A DNA stretch of 64,000 nt from Dechloromonas denitrificans (GCF_020510665.1 NZ_CP075187.1:1880501-1944500), one strand, 5' to 3'. Numbered from the stretch's first letter, positions 40,232-49,679 are shown. The notes: generated from the letters alone by a model not told the origin. Numbers and translations: made by a program.

Positions 40232-42139
40232 ATGTCCATCACTACGCCCCGCATCCTGTCCGTCATCCCACCGATGACCCAGCTCAACACGCCCTACCCG
40301 TCCACCGCCTACCTGACGGGTTTTCTGCGCTCGCGCGGGGTCGATGCCGTACAAGAAGACATTGCGCTGGGGCTTGTTCTCGAACTGTTTTCGCCATCCG
40401 GCATGGCCGCTATCCGCGAGCATGTCCGAGCCATCCCGGCACGCAAGCGTTCGCCGATAGTCGCCTATTTCGACGAACAATTCGACCGCTACAGCGCGAC
40501 GATCACCCCGGCTGTCGCCTTCCTGCAAGGCCGTGACCCGTCGATCGGCCACCGCATCTGCGGCCGTAATTTTCTGCCTGAAGGACCGCGCTTCGCCTCA
40601 CTCGACAATTACATCGATGACGATGGCGGCGACCCGCTGGCCTGGGCCTTCGGCTCGCTCGGCGTACAGGACAGAGCGCGCCACCTGGCAACGCTCTATC
40701 TCGACGATGTCGCCGACGTGCTGCGCGAAGCCGTCGATCCGCGCTTCGAGTTCGTTCGCTACGCCGAGTCGCTGGCCCGCAGCCAACCGACCTTCGAACC
40801 GCTGGCCCGCGCCCTGGCCACGCCGCCCACGCTGGTCGACCAGACGCTGGAAAAACTGACCCTGGCCGCCGTCGACCGCAGCAAACCGACCATGGTCCTG
40901 CTTTCCGTCCCCTTCCCCGGCTCGGTCTACGCCGCCTTCCGGATGGCGCAGGCGATCAAGGCGCAACACCCGGAAATCGTCACCGTGCTCGGTGGCGGCT
41001 GGGTCAATACCGAATTGCGCGAGCTCAAGGAAGCGCGCGTCTTCGACCACATCGACTACATCACGCTCGACGATGGCGAACGCCCGTTGCTCGCGCTGCT
41101 TGAGCACCTCGCCGGCCAGCGCCCGCGCCTCAACCTGGTCCGCACCTACGCCCGGGTCGACGGCAAGGTGCGCTACTTCAACAATAGCGAGCCGGATGTG
41201 CCGTTCGCCGAAGTCGGTACGCCGACCTGGGACGGCCTGCCGCTCACCCGCTACCTGTCGCTGCTCGACATGCTCAATCCGATGCACCGGCTGTGGTCGG
41301 ACGGGCGCTGGAACAAGCTGACCGTGGCCCACGGCTGCTACTGGAAGAAATGTAGCTTCTGCGACGTCAGCCTCGACTACATCGGCCGCTACGACGGCGC
41401 GCCGGCTGCGTTGCTGGTCGACCGCATCGAGGAAATCATTACCGAAACCGGGCAGACCGGCTTTCATTTTGTCGACGAAGCAGCGCCGCCGAAAGCACTG
41501 AAGTCGCTGGCTGACGAACTGCAGAAGCGCAACCGGGCGATTTCCTGGTGGGGCAATATCCGTTTCGAAAAATCCTTCACACCGGAACTGTGCAACCAAC
41601 TGGCCGACAGCGGCTGCATCGCCGTTTCCGGCGGACTGGAAGTCGCCTCGGATCGCCTGCTGCAATTGATGAAAAAAGGCGTCTCGGTCGATCAGGTGGC
41701 GCGCGTCACCCGCGCCTTCAGCGAATCCGGCATCCTCGTTCATGCCTACCTGATGTACGGGTTCCCGACACAAACCGTGCAGGACACCGTCGACGCGCTG
41801 GAATACGTGCGCCAGTTGTTCATGGAAGGCTGCATCCAGTCCGGCTTCTTCCACCGCTTCGCCTGCACCGTGCATTCTCCCGTCGGCCTCAACCCGGCCG
41901 AGTACGGCATCAAGCTAAAAGCCCTGCCGCCGATCACCTTCGCGACCAACGATGTCGAATTCATCGACCCGACCGGCGTCGACCACAACGCCCTCGGCAA
42001 GGCGCTGAACAAGGCGCTCTACAACTACATGCACGGCATCGGTCTGGATGAGGATGTGCGCGCCTGGTTCTCCGGCAACACGCCGAAAACGCGCGTGCCA
42101 CGGCATTTCGTTTCACGCGCGCTGTCCGCCCAGCGTTAA
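40232..42139 (+). CDS. Radical SAM protein with CX4CX2C motif
   Basis: This protein of about 635 residues resembles B12-binding-type radical SAM enzymes. An N-terminal Rossmann-like region (VLLSVPFPGSVYAAFRMAQA; VLGGGWVNTELREL) lacks the DxHxxG cobalamin motif. The cluster motif is GCYWKKCSFCD (about residue 369 on), which is CX4CX2C and not the usual CX3CX2C. Later segments FHFVDEAAPPKAL and SGGLEVASDRLLQLMKKGV fit the radical SAM barrel. Product unknown. ATG 40232 is chosen; ATG 40217 is five codons upstream. It follows the gcvP-coupled gene after 70 bases and may share its transcript. Confidence 0.85.
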   Translation: MSITTPRILSVIPPMTQLNTPYPSTAYLTGFLRSRGVDAVQEDIALGLVLELFSPSGMAAIREHVRAIPARKRSPIVAYFDEQFDRYSATITPAVAFLQGRDPSIGHRICGRNFLPEGPRFASLDNYIDDDGGDPLAWAFGSLGVQDRARHLATLYLDDVADVLREAVDPRFEFVRYAESLARSQPTFEPLARALATPPTLVDQTLEKLTLAAVDRSKPTMVLLSVPFPGSVYAAFRMAQAIKAQHPEIVTVLGGGWVNTELRELKEARVFDHIDYITLDDGERPLLALLEHLAGQRPRLNLVRTYARVDGKVRYFNNSEPDVPFAEVGTPTWDGLPLTRYLSLLDMLNPMHRLWSDGRWNKLTVAHGCYWKKCSFCDVSLDYIGRYDGAPAALLVDRIEEIITETGQTGFHFVDEAAPPKALKSLADELQKRNRAISWWGNIRFEKSFTPELCNQLADSGCIAVSGGLEVASDRLLQLMKKGVSVDQVARVTRAFSESGILVHAYLMYGFPTQTVQDTVDALEYVRQLFMEGCIQSGFFHRFACTVHSPVGLNPAEYGIKLKALPPITFATNDVEFIDPTGVDHNALGKALNKALYNYMHGIGLDEDVRAWFSGNTPKTRVPRHFVSRALSAQR

Positions 42140-43527
42140 GGCAAAACAAAGCTGCTTTTCTCCTGCGCCTGGGCGGCCGGATTGTTGAGTGCAAAGATCC
42201 TGAACTGGATCGGCTGGATACCCGACAACTGCTGCTCGCCCTGAGCCAGAAGCGTCAAGGGAACCGCCCGGATGCTGCCCGGATCGGCAGAAAAACGGGA
42301 GGCGCCGACAATTTGCAGCCCCGGCACGCCGCTGACCTCGATCTGGAACTCCTGGGTCATTTCATCAAGGTTCATCAGTTTCAGGGTGTATGAATTCTCT
42401 ATCGCTCCATCCGCCGTTTCACGCAACAGCGCACCGCGATCGCGCAGCACATCGACCATCAGCAGCGAACGCTGGCTGACAGTCCAGAGCGTCATGCCGG
42501 TACACAACAGCAGCAAGCCGGCATAGGCGGCAACCCGGCGCTGAAAGCGTTTCCCTCCGGGCTTTGGCTGCCCGGCCAGCTCGCGCTCGGAAGCAAAACG
42601 GATCAGGCCGCGCGGCGTGCCAATTTTGTCCATGACCTGATCGCAGGCATCAATGCACAAGCCGCAGTTGATGCATTGGTATTGCAGGCCATCACGAATA
42701 TCAATACCTGTCGGGCAGACCTGAACGCAAACACCGCAGTCGATACAATCGCCCGCCCCTGCCGCATGGCGCCGGAGATTACGGGGCTCGCCGCGCTGGC
42801 CATCGTAGGCAACATTGGCCGTTTCCGGATCGAACATCACCCCCTGGAATCGTGAATAGGGACACATGTGCTGGCAAACCGATTCCCTGGCCAGGCCAGC
42901 CTGGATGTAGGTGAATGCGGCATAAAAAACCAGCCAGAAGGTTTCCCATGGCCCGGTGCCAAAATCGGCAATCGAGGCGAGCAATTCGCGGATCGGCGTG
43001 AAATAACCGACAAAGGTAATCCCCGTCCAGGCGGCAATCAAAAACCAGACGCCGTGCTTGCCAAGCTTGATCGCTGCTTTTCGCCAGCTCATCGGGCTCT
43101 GATCGAGCTTCAGCCGTGCCAGGTGATCCCCTTCCAGCTTGGCTTCGACCCAGACGAAGATCGAGGTGTAAACCGTTTGGGGACAGGCAAAGCCACAAAA
43201 CAAGCGGCCCGCCAGTGCCGTCACCAAAAAAAGAGCCGTCGCCGCAATAATCAGGACAAACGCCAGCAACAAGGCATCCTGCGGCCAGAGAACCAGTCCG
43301 AACAGGTAGAATTTTTCGTGCGCGATATCGAACAGGACCGCCTGACGCGTCACGCCCTGACTTTCCCAGCCAAGCCAGCAGGCACCATAGAAAATGATCT
43401 GGGTCAGCCAGACAACAGCCCAGCGCAAGTTATTGAATTTTCCGCCAACTGCCTTGGCGTGGATTTTCCCACTTTTGCGGTACAACTCCAGCTTGGCTTC
43501 CCGGACCTTGCTGACTGGCTTGCTCAT
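42136..43527 (-). CDS. ccoG: Cytochrome c oxidase accessory protein CcoG
   Basis: The 463-residue membrane ferredoxin has about five transmembrane helices, CGFACPQTVYTSIF, HMCPYSRFQGVMFD and two 4Fe-4S motifs CIDCGVCVQVCPTGID and CINCGLCIDACDQVMDKIG, with a C-terminal FixG-like domain. CcoG helps assemble the copper centre of cbb3 oxidase. No ccoNOP or ccoIS genes are adjacent. AGGAG lies upstream of the ATG. It converges with the radical SAM gene, the stops overlapping by four bases. Confidence 0.95.
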   Translation of the reverse strand: MSKPVSKVREAKLELYRKSGKIHAKAVGGKFNNLRWAVVWLTQIIFYGACWLGWESQGVTRQAVLFDIAHEKFYLFGLVLWPQDALLLAFVLIIAATALFLVTALAGRLFCGFACPQTVYTSIFVWVEAKLEGDHLARLKLDQSPMSWRKAAIKLGKHGVWFLIAAWTGITFVGYFTPIRELLASIADFGTGPWETFWLVFYAAFTYIQAGLARESVCQHMCPYSRFQGVMFDPETANVAYDGQRGEPRNLRRHAAGAGDCIDCGVCVQVCPTGIDIRDGLQYQCINCGLCIDACDQVMDKIGTPRGLIRFASERELAGQPKPGGKRFQRRVAAYAGLLLLCTGMTLWTVSQRSLLMVDVLRDRGALLRETADGAIENSYTLKLMNLDEMTQEFQIEVSGVPGLQIVGASRFSADPGSIRAVPLTLLAQGEQQLSGIQPIQFRIFALNNPAAQAQEKSSFVLP

Positions 43528-43645
43528 GCATTTGCTCCTGATCGGATGATGGCCGCCAGTTAATCAGCCAAAGCCGGACAGGAACAGATTCAGACAATAC
43601 GATTTTCAATATGCACAGATCGCCAGAATCACCGACGGCCAGGGA

Positions 43646-44962
43646 TCACATGCATTGCCGCAAGCTGCGTTCGATTTCGCTGAAAGCCGGTCGGTCCATG
43701 ACATTTTCCTGGACGCACCGCTGTTGCAGCTCACTCAGCAATTCATGGTGATTTGACGGGTCGACCGCGACAATGCTGCGTTCGAGCAATTCCTCCAGCA
43801 AACAACCAAATGCCCGGACCTCGATGCCTTGCAGCGCACGTGCCAAAGTGGGGTCGGTCCGGGAGAAGAAGGAGGCGGCACCGAAATCTCCGAGCAATGC
43901 CCGCCCATCGCCGGCATGCAAAATATTGTGTGCATACAGATCGCCATGCATGATTCCCTGCGCATGCAAATGTCGGGCGGCCGATGCAATGCCATGCGCC
44001 AGCCGGATGGCTGCCGCAAGCGGGAACTGCAACGCGGCGGAATAGATATCGCGCGTACAGCTTTCGAGGCTGGGCGGACCGGCCAGGGTGACGAACGCGG
44101 GATCGACCAGGGCCATGACCAGCGCTTCGACCTGCTCCGGGTGGTCGATAACCCGACCGAGCAACGGAATCAGATGGGCATGTTCTCCGGCGTGAATGCA
44201 AGCCTGCATTTCGTGATGCGGTAAACCGTCGCTGGTCATCGCGCCCTTGAAACACTTGACGGCGACAGCCAGCCGCTGATCCCCCTCAAGCCACTCGGCT
44301 TGATGAATCACCCCCGAAGCCCCCTCGCCCAACTTGATCGATGGCCGCAAACCGGACCACGGAATGGCGCGGATCAGCGGCGCATCAAGCGGTGCAAAAT
44401 CGGCACAAAACGGATTTCCGGCATAAGCCAGCCAGGACAAGCGAGGCAAGGCGAGCAACCAGGCCGGCAGTCCCGGCAACTGATTGGCCGACAGACGCAG
44501 CAGCTCAAGCCGCCGACAAGCCGCCATACGCGACGGCAAGGCACGCAGTGCATTGCCGGCCAGCATCAGCTTCTGGAGAAAGACGCAATCACCGATTTCC
44601 GGCGGAAGTTCGGCAACGCGATTGTCCGTCAGGATCAACCAACGCAAGGCCGGCGGCAGCGCCTGGCCGGAAACAATGCTGATCTGGTTGGCCTTGAAGC
44701 CGATCATTTCCAGTGTTGGGCAACGACCAAGCACCTCGGGCAACTCGGCGAACTGGTTATCGGAGCAAAAAATGATGCGCAGCCTGGTGAGGCGCGGCAG
44801 ATCGTCGGGCAAGGCAGACAGGGCATTACCCGATAAATCGAGTACCTCCAGCGTATCAGCCAGATTGAAAATTTCAGGCGGAAACTCGTGCAAGCCGCAA
44901 GCCAGCTTGAGATGCCGGCAACCATGCAGTGCGCCGCTACGTAATTGTTCGAGTGTGTGCAA
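43646..44962 (-). CDS. Leucine-rich repeat protein kinase
   Basis: The 438-residue protein joins an N-terminal LRR domain (about residues 15-195; e.g. LEVLDLSGNALSALPDDLPR, LRWLILTDNRVAELPPEIGD) to a protein kinase-like domain (about 215-438). Kinase motifs: LGEGASGVIHQAEW loop, VAVKCFKG Lys, HHEMQ Glu, HGDLYAHNIL catalytic loop Asp, LGDFGAAS metal Asp. Catalytic residues appear intact. No membrane segment is seen, so it is cytoplasmic. The start is TTG 44962 (an in-frame TGA lies two codons upstream), 22 bases from the IS target site, so its natural upstream sequence is displaced by the insertion. Confidence 0.85.
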   Translation of the reverse strand: MHTLEQLRSGALHGCRHLKLACGLHEFPPEIFNLADTLEVLDLSGNALSALPDDLPRLTRLRIIFCSDNQFAELPEVLGRCPTLEMIGFKANQISIVSGQALPPALRWLILTDNRVAELPPEIGDCVFLQKLMLAGNALRALPSRMAACRRLELLRLSANQLPGLPAWLLALPRLSWLAYAGNPFCADFAPLDAPLIRAIPWSGLRPSIKLGEGASGVIHQAEWLEGDQRLAVAVKCFKGAMTSDGLPHHEMQACIHAGEHAHLIPLLGRVIDHPEQVEALVMALVDPAFVTLAGPPSLESCTRDIYSAALQFPLAAAIRLAHGIASAARHLHAQGIMHGDLYAHNILHAGDGRALLGDFGAASFFSRTDPTLARALQGIEVRAFGCLLEELLERSIVAVDPSNHHELLSELQQRCVQENVMDRPAFSEIERSLRQCM

Positions 44963-44979
44963 GGATCAAGTAAATAAAA

Positions 44980-44995
44980 AAGCCCGCTGACGCGG
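44980..44995 (-). terminator. Left half of a terminator hairpin split by the IS
   Basis: Before insertion the sequence read AAGCCCGC-TGAC-GCGGGCTT, an 8-bp perfect stem with a minus-strand T-tract (TTTTTTATTT). It probably ended the DUF3597 gene. The outer arm GCTT is now at 46421-46424. The inner CCGC-TGAC-GCGG (4-bp stem) is retained at each end within the target duplication. Confidence 0.75.
44984..44995. repeat. IS4 target site duplication, left copy
   Basis: CCGCTGACGCGG, identical to 46409-46420 and directly flanking the element. Confidence 0.92.
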
Positions 44996-44997
44996 TA

Positions 44998-45027
44998 ATG
45001 CCGTTCACTTAGGTGAGCGGCATTTTT
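44998..45027 (+). terminator. Inward-facing hairpin at the IS left end
   Basis: An 11-bp stem ATGCCGTTCAC/GTGAGCGGCAT (one G-U) with loop TTAG, then TTTT. It begins two bases inside the IS and faces the transposase, so it would stop read-through transcription from outside. Confidence 0.65.
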
Positions 45028-45075
45028 CATTTTGGGGCTTGTGGACAGTTCGCCGAATGGTTAACGTGGCGAACG

Positions 45076-46395
45076 ATGTTGTCCAGCCAGCTCTCCATTA
45101 CGACAGATGTCATGCCGACGATCGGATTCGATCGTCTGGCGGCTCATTTGCCGTATGAGTGGATTGAGCAGGCGCTCAGCGCGCATGGGGTGGCGAGTGT
45201 TCGCCGCCGTCGTTTGCCGGCGGAGCAAGTGGTCTGGCTGGTGATCGCCCTGGCGTTGTTTCGTCGCCAGTCGATGGAAGAAGTACTCAGCACCCTGGAT
45301 CTGGCCTTGCCCGACACCCGAATCGAGGCGGTCTGCAAGAGTGCGATCACGCAGGCGCGGGCTCGCCTTGGCCAAGCCCCGCTGCAATGGTTGTTCGAGC
45401 AAACGGCCCAAGCCTGGTGCGCACAGGAGAAGGTCGCGAATCAGTGGAAGGGACTTTCGCTATGGGCGGTCGATGGCACCACCTTTCGGGTGCCGGACAG
45501 CCCCGAGAACCGCGAATTCTTTGGTGCCCAACGCTACGCCAGCGGCAAAGTGGCCTCCTATCCTCAGGTGCGTGCCGTCAGCCTGACGGCACTGCCCACC
45601 CATCTGGTCTCGGCCATCGAGTTTGGCCAATACGGCCAGAACGAAATGCTTTACGCCAAGGCGCTGATCGGTCGGATCGAGGACCATTCCCTGACCGTCT
45701 TCGACAAGGGCTTTGTTTCTGCGGAAATATTGTTGGGCTTGAGTGCTGCGGGCACCGAGCGGCATTACCTGATCCCCGCCAAGTCCAACACGCAATACGA
45801 AGTCCTGTCGGGAACGCCCGAGGATTGTCGGGTTCGTTTGCGTATATCTCCTCAAGCGCGCGTCAAGGTCCCTGATCTGCCCGAGGCCTGGGAGGCCCGT
45901 GCCATTCGAGTCGAGTCGGCCAATGGTCAAAGCCGGGTACTGCTGACCTCATTGTTCGATCGCCGCCGCTTCAAAGCGCAGGATCTGGCAGACTGCTATC
46001 GCCGGCGCTGGGAAATTGAAACCAGCTACCGCGAGCTCAAACAATCGATGCTGGGCGAAGCGCTGACCTTGCGCTCGCGTTTGCCCGAAGGGGTCAATCA
46101 GGAAATCTGGGGGGCCTTAATTGCCTACAACCTGATCAGACTTGAAATCGCCAAGGCGGCCACTGAAGCGCGCGTCGCTCCGACCGATCTGAGCTTCCTG
46201 CGCGCACTGCACATCATCCAGCACGAACTGATCTGGGCGGCGGGAATGAGTCCGGGGAAACTGCCGTCCCATCTGGCGCGCCTGCGTTTGCAGTTGCAGA
46301 TGGCTATCGTGGAAAAACGACGGGGGCGAAAATGCCCCCGTGTCGTCAAAGCCAGACCGGCTCGTTACGCCGTTCGTCACCTAAAAGAGCCTTAA
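45076..46395 (+). CDS. IS4-family transposase
   Basis: The product is about 439 residues from ATG 45076 (ATG 45112 is also possible; the frame is open from 45013). It has the DDE catalytic residues in WAVDGTTFRVPD and TVFDKGFVSAE and the full IS4 YREK signature YRRRWEIETSYRELK (Y-x2-R-x3-E-x6-K). It mobilises the surrounding element by cut and paste. No frameshift or stop interrupts it. Confidence 0.92.
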   Translation: MLSSQLSITTDVMPTIGFDRLAAHLPYEWIEQALSAHGVASVRRRRLPAEQVVWLVIALALFRRQSMEEVLSTLDLALPDTRIEAVCKSAITQARARLGQAPLQWLFEQTAQAWCAQEKVANQWKGLSLWAVDGTTFRVPDSPENREFFGAQRYASGKVASYPQVRAVSLTALPTHLVSAIEFGQYGQNEMLYAKALIGRIEDHSLTVFDKGFVSAEILLGLSAAGTERHYLIPAKSNTQYEVLSGTPEDCRVRLRISPQARVKVPDLPEAWEARAIRVESANGQSRVLLTSLFDRRRFKAQDLADCYRRRWEIETSYRELKQSMLGEALTLRSRLPEGVNQEIWGALIAYNLIRLEIAKAATEARVAPTDLSFLRALHIIQHELIWAAGMSPGKLPSHLARLRLQLQMAIVEKRRGRKCPRVVKARPARYAVRHLKEP

Positions 46396-46408
46396 CTGAA
46401 CTGCATTA

Positions 46409-46420
46409 CCGCTGACGCGG
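46409..46420. repeat. IS4 target site duplication, right copy
   Basis: CCGCTGACGCGG, a perfect copy of 44984-44995. Confidence 0.92.
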
Positions 46421-46448
46421 GCTTGGTGGGCAAATACCAGCCGTGCTT

Positions 46449-46829
46449 TTAGAGCAGTTCGGCCGGGATATTACCGCCGTTTGCAGCCAGTTTCTGCAAC
46501 ACGGTCTTGTGCAGCCACATATTCATTTGTGCCGAATCGCCCATTTTTTCTGCCGGACAAGCCAGTTCCCCGGCCAGCTCCTTGCGGGCGGCCAGACTGC
46601 TGTCCAGACCAAGCAACTTGAGCAGATCGACAATCGATACCTTCCAGTTCAGTTTTTCGGCATGCGCCGCCGCCAGCAATTCGAGCTTGGCAACGACGTC
46701 GACCGCGCTGATTGCCTGCGGCACAGCGACAGCGGCCGACTCGGCAGCCGGCGCGGCAGTTTCATCGCTAACCGCCTTTGAATCGCTGCCAAAACCCAGC
46801 TTGGACATGATGCTGCTGAAAATTCCCAT
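46449..46829 (-). CDS. DUF3597-domain protein
   Basis: The 126-residue protein has an N-terminal MGIFSSIMSKLGFG, an Ala-rich linker and a C-terminal DUF3597 domain: VDVVAKLELLAAAHAEKLNW, SIVDLLKLLGLDSSLAARKE, MNMWLHKTVLQKLAANGGNI. No function is known; the domain occurs in small cytoplasmic proteins, and the LNWK-SIVDLLK part recalls peptidoglycan- or stress-related small proteins only weakly. Its terminator was split by the IS4 insertion downstream, so its mRNA may read into the element. Confidence 0.85.
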   Translation of the reverse strand: MGIFSSIMSKLGFGSDSKAVSDETAAPAAESAAVAVPQAISAVDVVAKLELLAAAHAEKLNWKVSIVDLLKLLGLDSSLAARKELAGELACPAEKMGDSAQMNMWLHKTVLQKLAANGGNIPAELL

Positions 46830-47075
46830 TTTGATTCCTTTAAGCCTGATTCAAGAGGATGCCCCGGAAATCCGGAACACCGCTACATGCTAGCCAGAAT
46901 CGGCCAAATGATTGGTGAAGTTATATGCATGGAATGTAAGCATTCCTGTTTTTAGCGATCGGCAACTCCGACAAGTCGAACTCGGAGCAGCGTCCGGATC
47001 AGAAAACACGTAACATTTGCACCTTGCCCCATTGACCTCAGCAGGCGAGCCTGCCGACCGGAATCGCCGAACACC
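46830..47075. other. 246-bp intergenic region before parC
   Basis: Divergent spacer between the DUF3597 gene and parC. No clear promoter, RNA gene or inverted repeat with a T-tract was recognised. Confidence 0.4.
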
Positions 47076-49457
47076 ATGACCGACCAGCTCAACCTTTTCG
47101 ATGCCAGCGCCAAACCGCTTGCGGATCAACCGCAGAGCACCGTCACGGGCCCCGCCATGGGTGCACAACCGTCAACGGCATTACCGCCGGATTTGCCCCC
47201 CGATCTGCCGCCATCGGCAACCGCAGCCGCACCGGACATTCCCTCGCCGGCCGATTACGCCGCCCGCCGCTATCTCGAATACGCCATGAGCGTCGTCACC
47301 GGCCGCGCCCTACCTTCGGCTGCCGATGGTCAGAAGCCGGTACAACGCCGCATCCTTTACGCCATGCACCGGATGGGCCTGTACAAGAGCCCACGCCATG
47401 TGAAGTCGGCGCGCGTCGTCGGTGACGTGATCGGTAAATATCACCCGCACGGCGATTCCTCGGTCTATGACGCGATGGTGCGCATGGCGCAGGACTGGAG
47501 CCTGCGCTACCCGATCGTCGACGGTCAGGGCAATTTCGGCTCGCGCGACGGCGACAACGCCGCCGCCATGCGCTACACCGAAGCCCGCCTGACGCCGATT
47601 GCCGAACTACTCTTGGCAGAACTCGACGAAGGCACGGTCGACTGGAAGCCGAACTACGACGGCGCCAACGATGAACCGGCCCTGCTCCCGGCGCGTCTAC
47701 CCTTCTGCCTGCTCAACGGCGCATCCGGCATCGCGGTCGGCATGGCGACTGAAATTCCGGCGCACAATCTGCGCGAAGTGGCGAATGCCGCGGTCAACAT
47801 CATCAAGAACCCGAATTTCAGCGAAGACGAAGTGCTGGCGCTGATTCCCGGCCCGGACTACCCGGGCGGTGCGCAGATCATTTCCAGCCCCGAGGAAATC
47901 GCCGCCACCTACAAGAGCGGCCGCGGCAGCCTGCGCGTTCGCGCCAAGTGGAAAATTGAAAACCTGGCACGCGGCCAATGGAAGCTGGTCATTACCGAAT
48001 TGCCGCCCGGTGTGTCGACGGCCACCGTGATGTCGGAAATTGAAGCCTGCTCCAATCCGGTCGCCAAGGAAAAAGCCGGCAAAAAAGTGTTCACGCCGGA
48101 ACAGCTCAATCTCAAGGCCGCCTTCCTCTCGGCCATTTCGGAAAGCGGCGTGCGCGATGAGTCGGGCAAGGAACACGCCGTCCGTCTGGTCATCGAACCG
48201 GCCAGCTCACGCCAGGGGCAGGACGATCTGGTCCGCATGCTGCTCGCCCACACCAGCCTCGAAACCAATGCCTCGATCAACCTGACCGTGCTCGGCGTCA
48301 CCGGTACGCCGCGCCAGGCATCGCTCTACAGCATGATCGAGGAATGGTGCCGTTTCCGCCTGTCGACCGTGGCACGACGCACACGCCATCGCCTGACGGC
48401 CGCCGAGAAGCGCATCCACATCCTTGAAGGCCGGCTCGCCGTCCTGCTCGACATCGACAAGGTGATCAAGGTCATCCGCGAATCGGACGACCCGAAGGCC
48501 GACCTGATGGCGCACTTCAAGCTGTCCGAGATCCAGGCCGAAGACATTCTCGAAATCCGCCTGCGCCAGTTGGCCCGGCTGGAAGGCATCAAGATTGGTG
48601 AGGAACTGGCCAGACTGCGTGAAGAAGCTAAGGGTCTCAATCACCTGCTCGATTCGGAACCGGCGCTGCGCGCCTGCGTGGCCAGCGAAATCGAGGCCGA
48701 TGCGAAGAAATACGGCGACGACCGCCGCACGCTGATCGAAGCCGACGCCAAGGTCACGATGTCGGACGCCAAAACAGTCTCCATCGTCGACGAGCCAACC
48801 ACGCTGATCGTCTCCAAGCACGGCTGGCTGCGCTCGCGTCAGGGCCATAACATCGACCCGACGCAACTCACCTTCCGTTCCGGCGACAGCCTGATGGCCT
48901 GCCTGCCGTGTCGCACGGTCGACCATCTGATTTTGCTCGATACCAAGGGCCGTGCCTACTCGATTGCCGCCTCGGACATTCCCGGCGGCAAGGGGGATGG
49001 TGTGCCAGCTACTTCGCTGACCGACTTCCAGGATGGTGGCAAGCCCTGCCTGGCGCTCGCCGTTTCCAGCGACAAAACCTATCTCGTCGCAGCCGACGGC
49101 GGCTACGGCTTCCGCTGCCAGGGCGCCGATTTCCTGTCGCGCGGCAAGGCCGGCAAGGCCTTCCTGACGCTGGGCGACAACGAAGCCCCGGCCATCTTCA
49201 TGGCGGCACCGGCCGATGGCGAAGTGGCCTGCATCACCAAGGACGGGCGCGCACTGGTCTTTGGCATTGATGAAATCCGCCTGCTCGCCAAGGGGCGTGG
49301 CCTTAAACTGATTGACGCCACCCCCGGAAAAACCGCACTGGATGACATCATTCCGGTGGTTGACGGCGCCGCCGGCAAGCTCAAGGGCGAGCGCCTGGAA
49401 ATCTGCCGTGGCAATCGCGGCGGCAAGGGCAAGCTGGTCCGGGCTGGCCGGAAATAA
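47076..49457 (+). CDS. parC: DNA topoisomerase IV subunit A
   Basis: The 793-residue type IIA topoisomerase subunit has the [28 protein letters not shown] and catalytic tyrosine [10 protein letters not shown] motifs, with a C-terminal beta-pinwheel that has GyrA-box-poor repeats, as in ParC. An N-terminal extension of about 65 residues with repeated [12 protein letters not shown] precedes the core. It decatenates daughter chromosomes with ParE, which is not in the window. Confidence 0.95.
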   Translation: MTDQLNLFDASAKPLADQPQSTVTGPAMGAQPSTALPPDLPPDLPPSATAAAPDIPSPADYAARRYLEYAMSVVTGRALPSAADGQKPVQRRILYAMHRMGLYKSPRHVKSARVVGDVIGKYHPHGDSSVYDAMVRMAQDWSLRYPIVDGQGNFGSRDGDNAAAMRYTEARLTPIAELLLAELDEGTVDWKPNYDGANDEPALLPARLPFCLLNGASGIAVGMATEIPAHNLREVANAAVNIIKNPNFSEDEVLALIPGPDYPGGAQIISSPEEIAATYKSGRGSLRVRAKWKIENLARGQWKLVITELPPGVSTATVMSEIEACSNPVAKEKAGKKVFTPEQLNLKAAFLSAISESGVRDESGKEHAVRLVIEPASSRQGQDDLVRMLLAHTSLETNASINLTVLGVTGTPRQASLYSMIEEWCRFRLSTVARRTRHRLTAAEKRIHILEGRLAVLLDIDKVIKVIRESDDPKADLMAHFKLSEIQAEDILEIRLRQLARLEGIKIGEELARLREEAKGLNHLLDSEPALRACVASEIEADAKKYGDDRRTLIEADAKVTMSDAKTVSIVDEPTTLIVSKHGWLRSRQGHNIDPTQLTFRSGDSLMACLPCRTVDHLILLDTKGRAYSIAASDIPGGKGDGVPATSLTDFQDGGKPCLALAVSSDKTYLVAADGGYGFRCQGADFLSRGKAGKAFLTLGDNEAPAIFMAAPADGEVACITKDGRALVFGIDEIRLLAKGRGLKLIDATPGKTALDDIIPVVDGAAGKLKGERLEICRGNRGGKGKLVRAGRK

Positions 49458-49469
49458 GCAGGAGGCAGC

Positions 49470-49679
49470 GTGTTCCGTGTTCTGACCAAACGTTTTGACC
49501 ATCGCGACCGCTGGATCGTCGAAGCCGGCCCCTGGCACAACAAGCGCGAAGATGCCGAATATTGGGCCGAGCTTTTGCGCAACGTCGGTTATTCAGTCGA
49601 AGTCGATGCCCAGCACGGCCTTGTTGCTGATTCGGGCGGAAATGATGAACTGATGGATGCCCTGTCCAGCATGGCTTGA
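49470..49679 (+). CDS. Small protein of unknown function downstream of parC
   Basis: The 69-residue protein starts at GTG 49470 with AGGAGG upstream and reads FRVLTKRFDHRDRWIVEAGP, then WAELLRNVGYSVEVDAQHGL. The strand-helix-strand pattern recalls SPOR-like or small ferredoxin-like alpha/beta folds, but no family is assigned. The strong ribosome-binding site and 12-base gap indicate co-expression with parC. Confidence 0.7.
   Translation: MFRVLTKRFDHRDRWIVEAGPWHNKREDAEYWAELLRNVGYSVEVDAQHGLVADSGGNDELMDALSSMA

Larger units (their letters stand above)
44996..46408 (+). mobile_element. IS4-family insertion sequence, intact (1413 bp)
   Basis: The ends are TAATGC...GCATTA, imperfect inverted repeats (TAATGCCGTTCACTTAGG versus TAATGCAGTTCAGTTAAG, 14 of 18 matching), similar to the TAATGCCGATCAGTTAAGG end known for IS4. 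One transposase ORF with a complete DDE set lies inside. A 12-bp target duplication flanks it. The intact ORF and perfect duplication imply a recent insertion. Confidence 0.92.

Noticed and set aside
44980..46424. Considering AAGCCCGC/GCGGGCTT as the IS terminal inverted repeats
   Set aside because: These are the arms of the target hairpin. The true IS ends are TAATGC/GCATTA, because the 12-bp direct duplication lies outside them.
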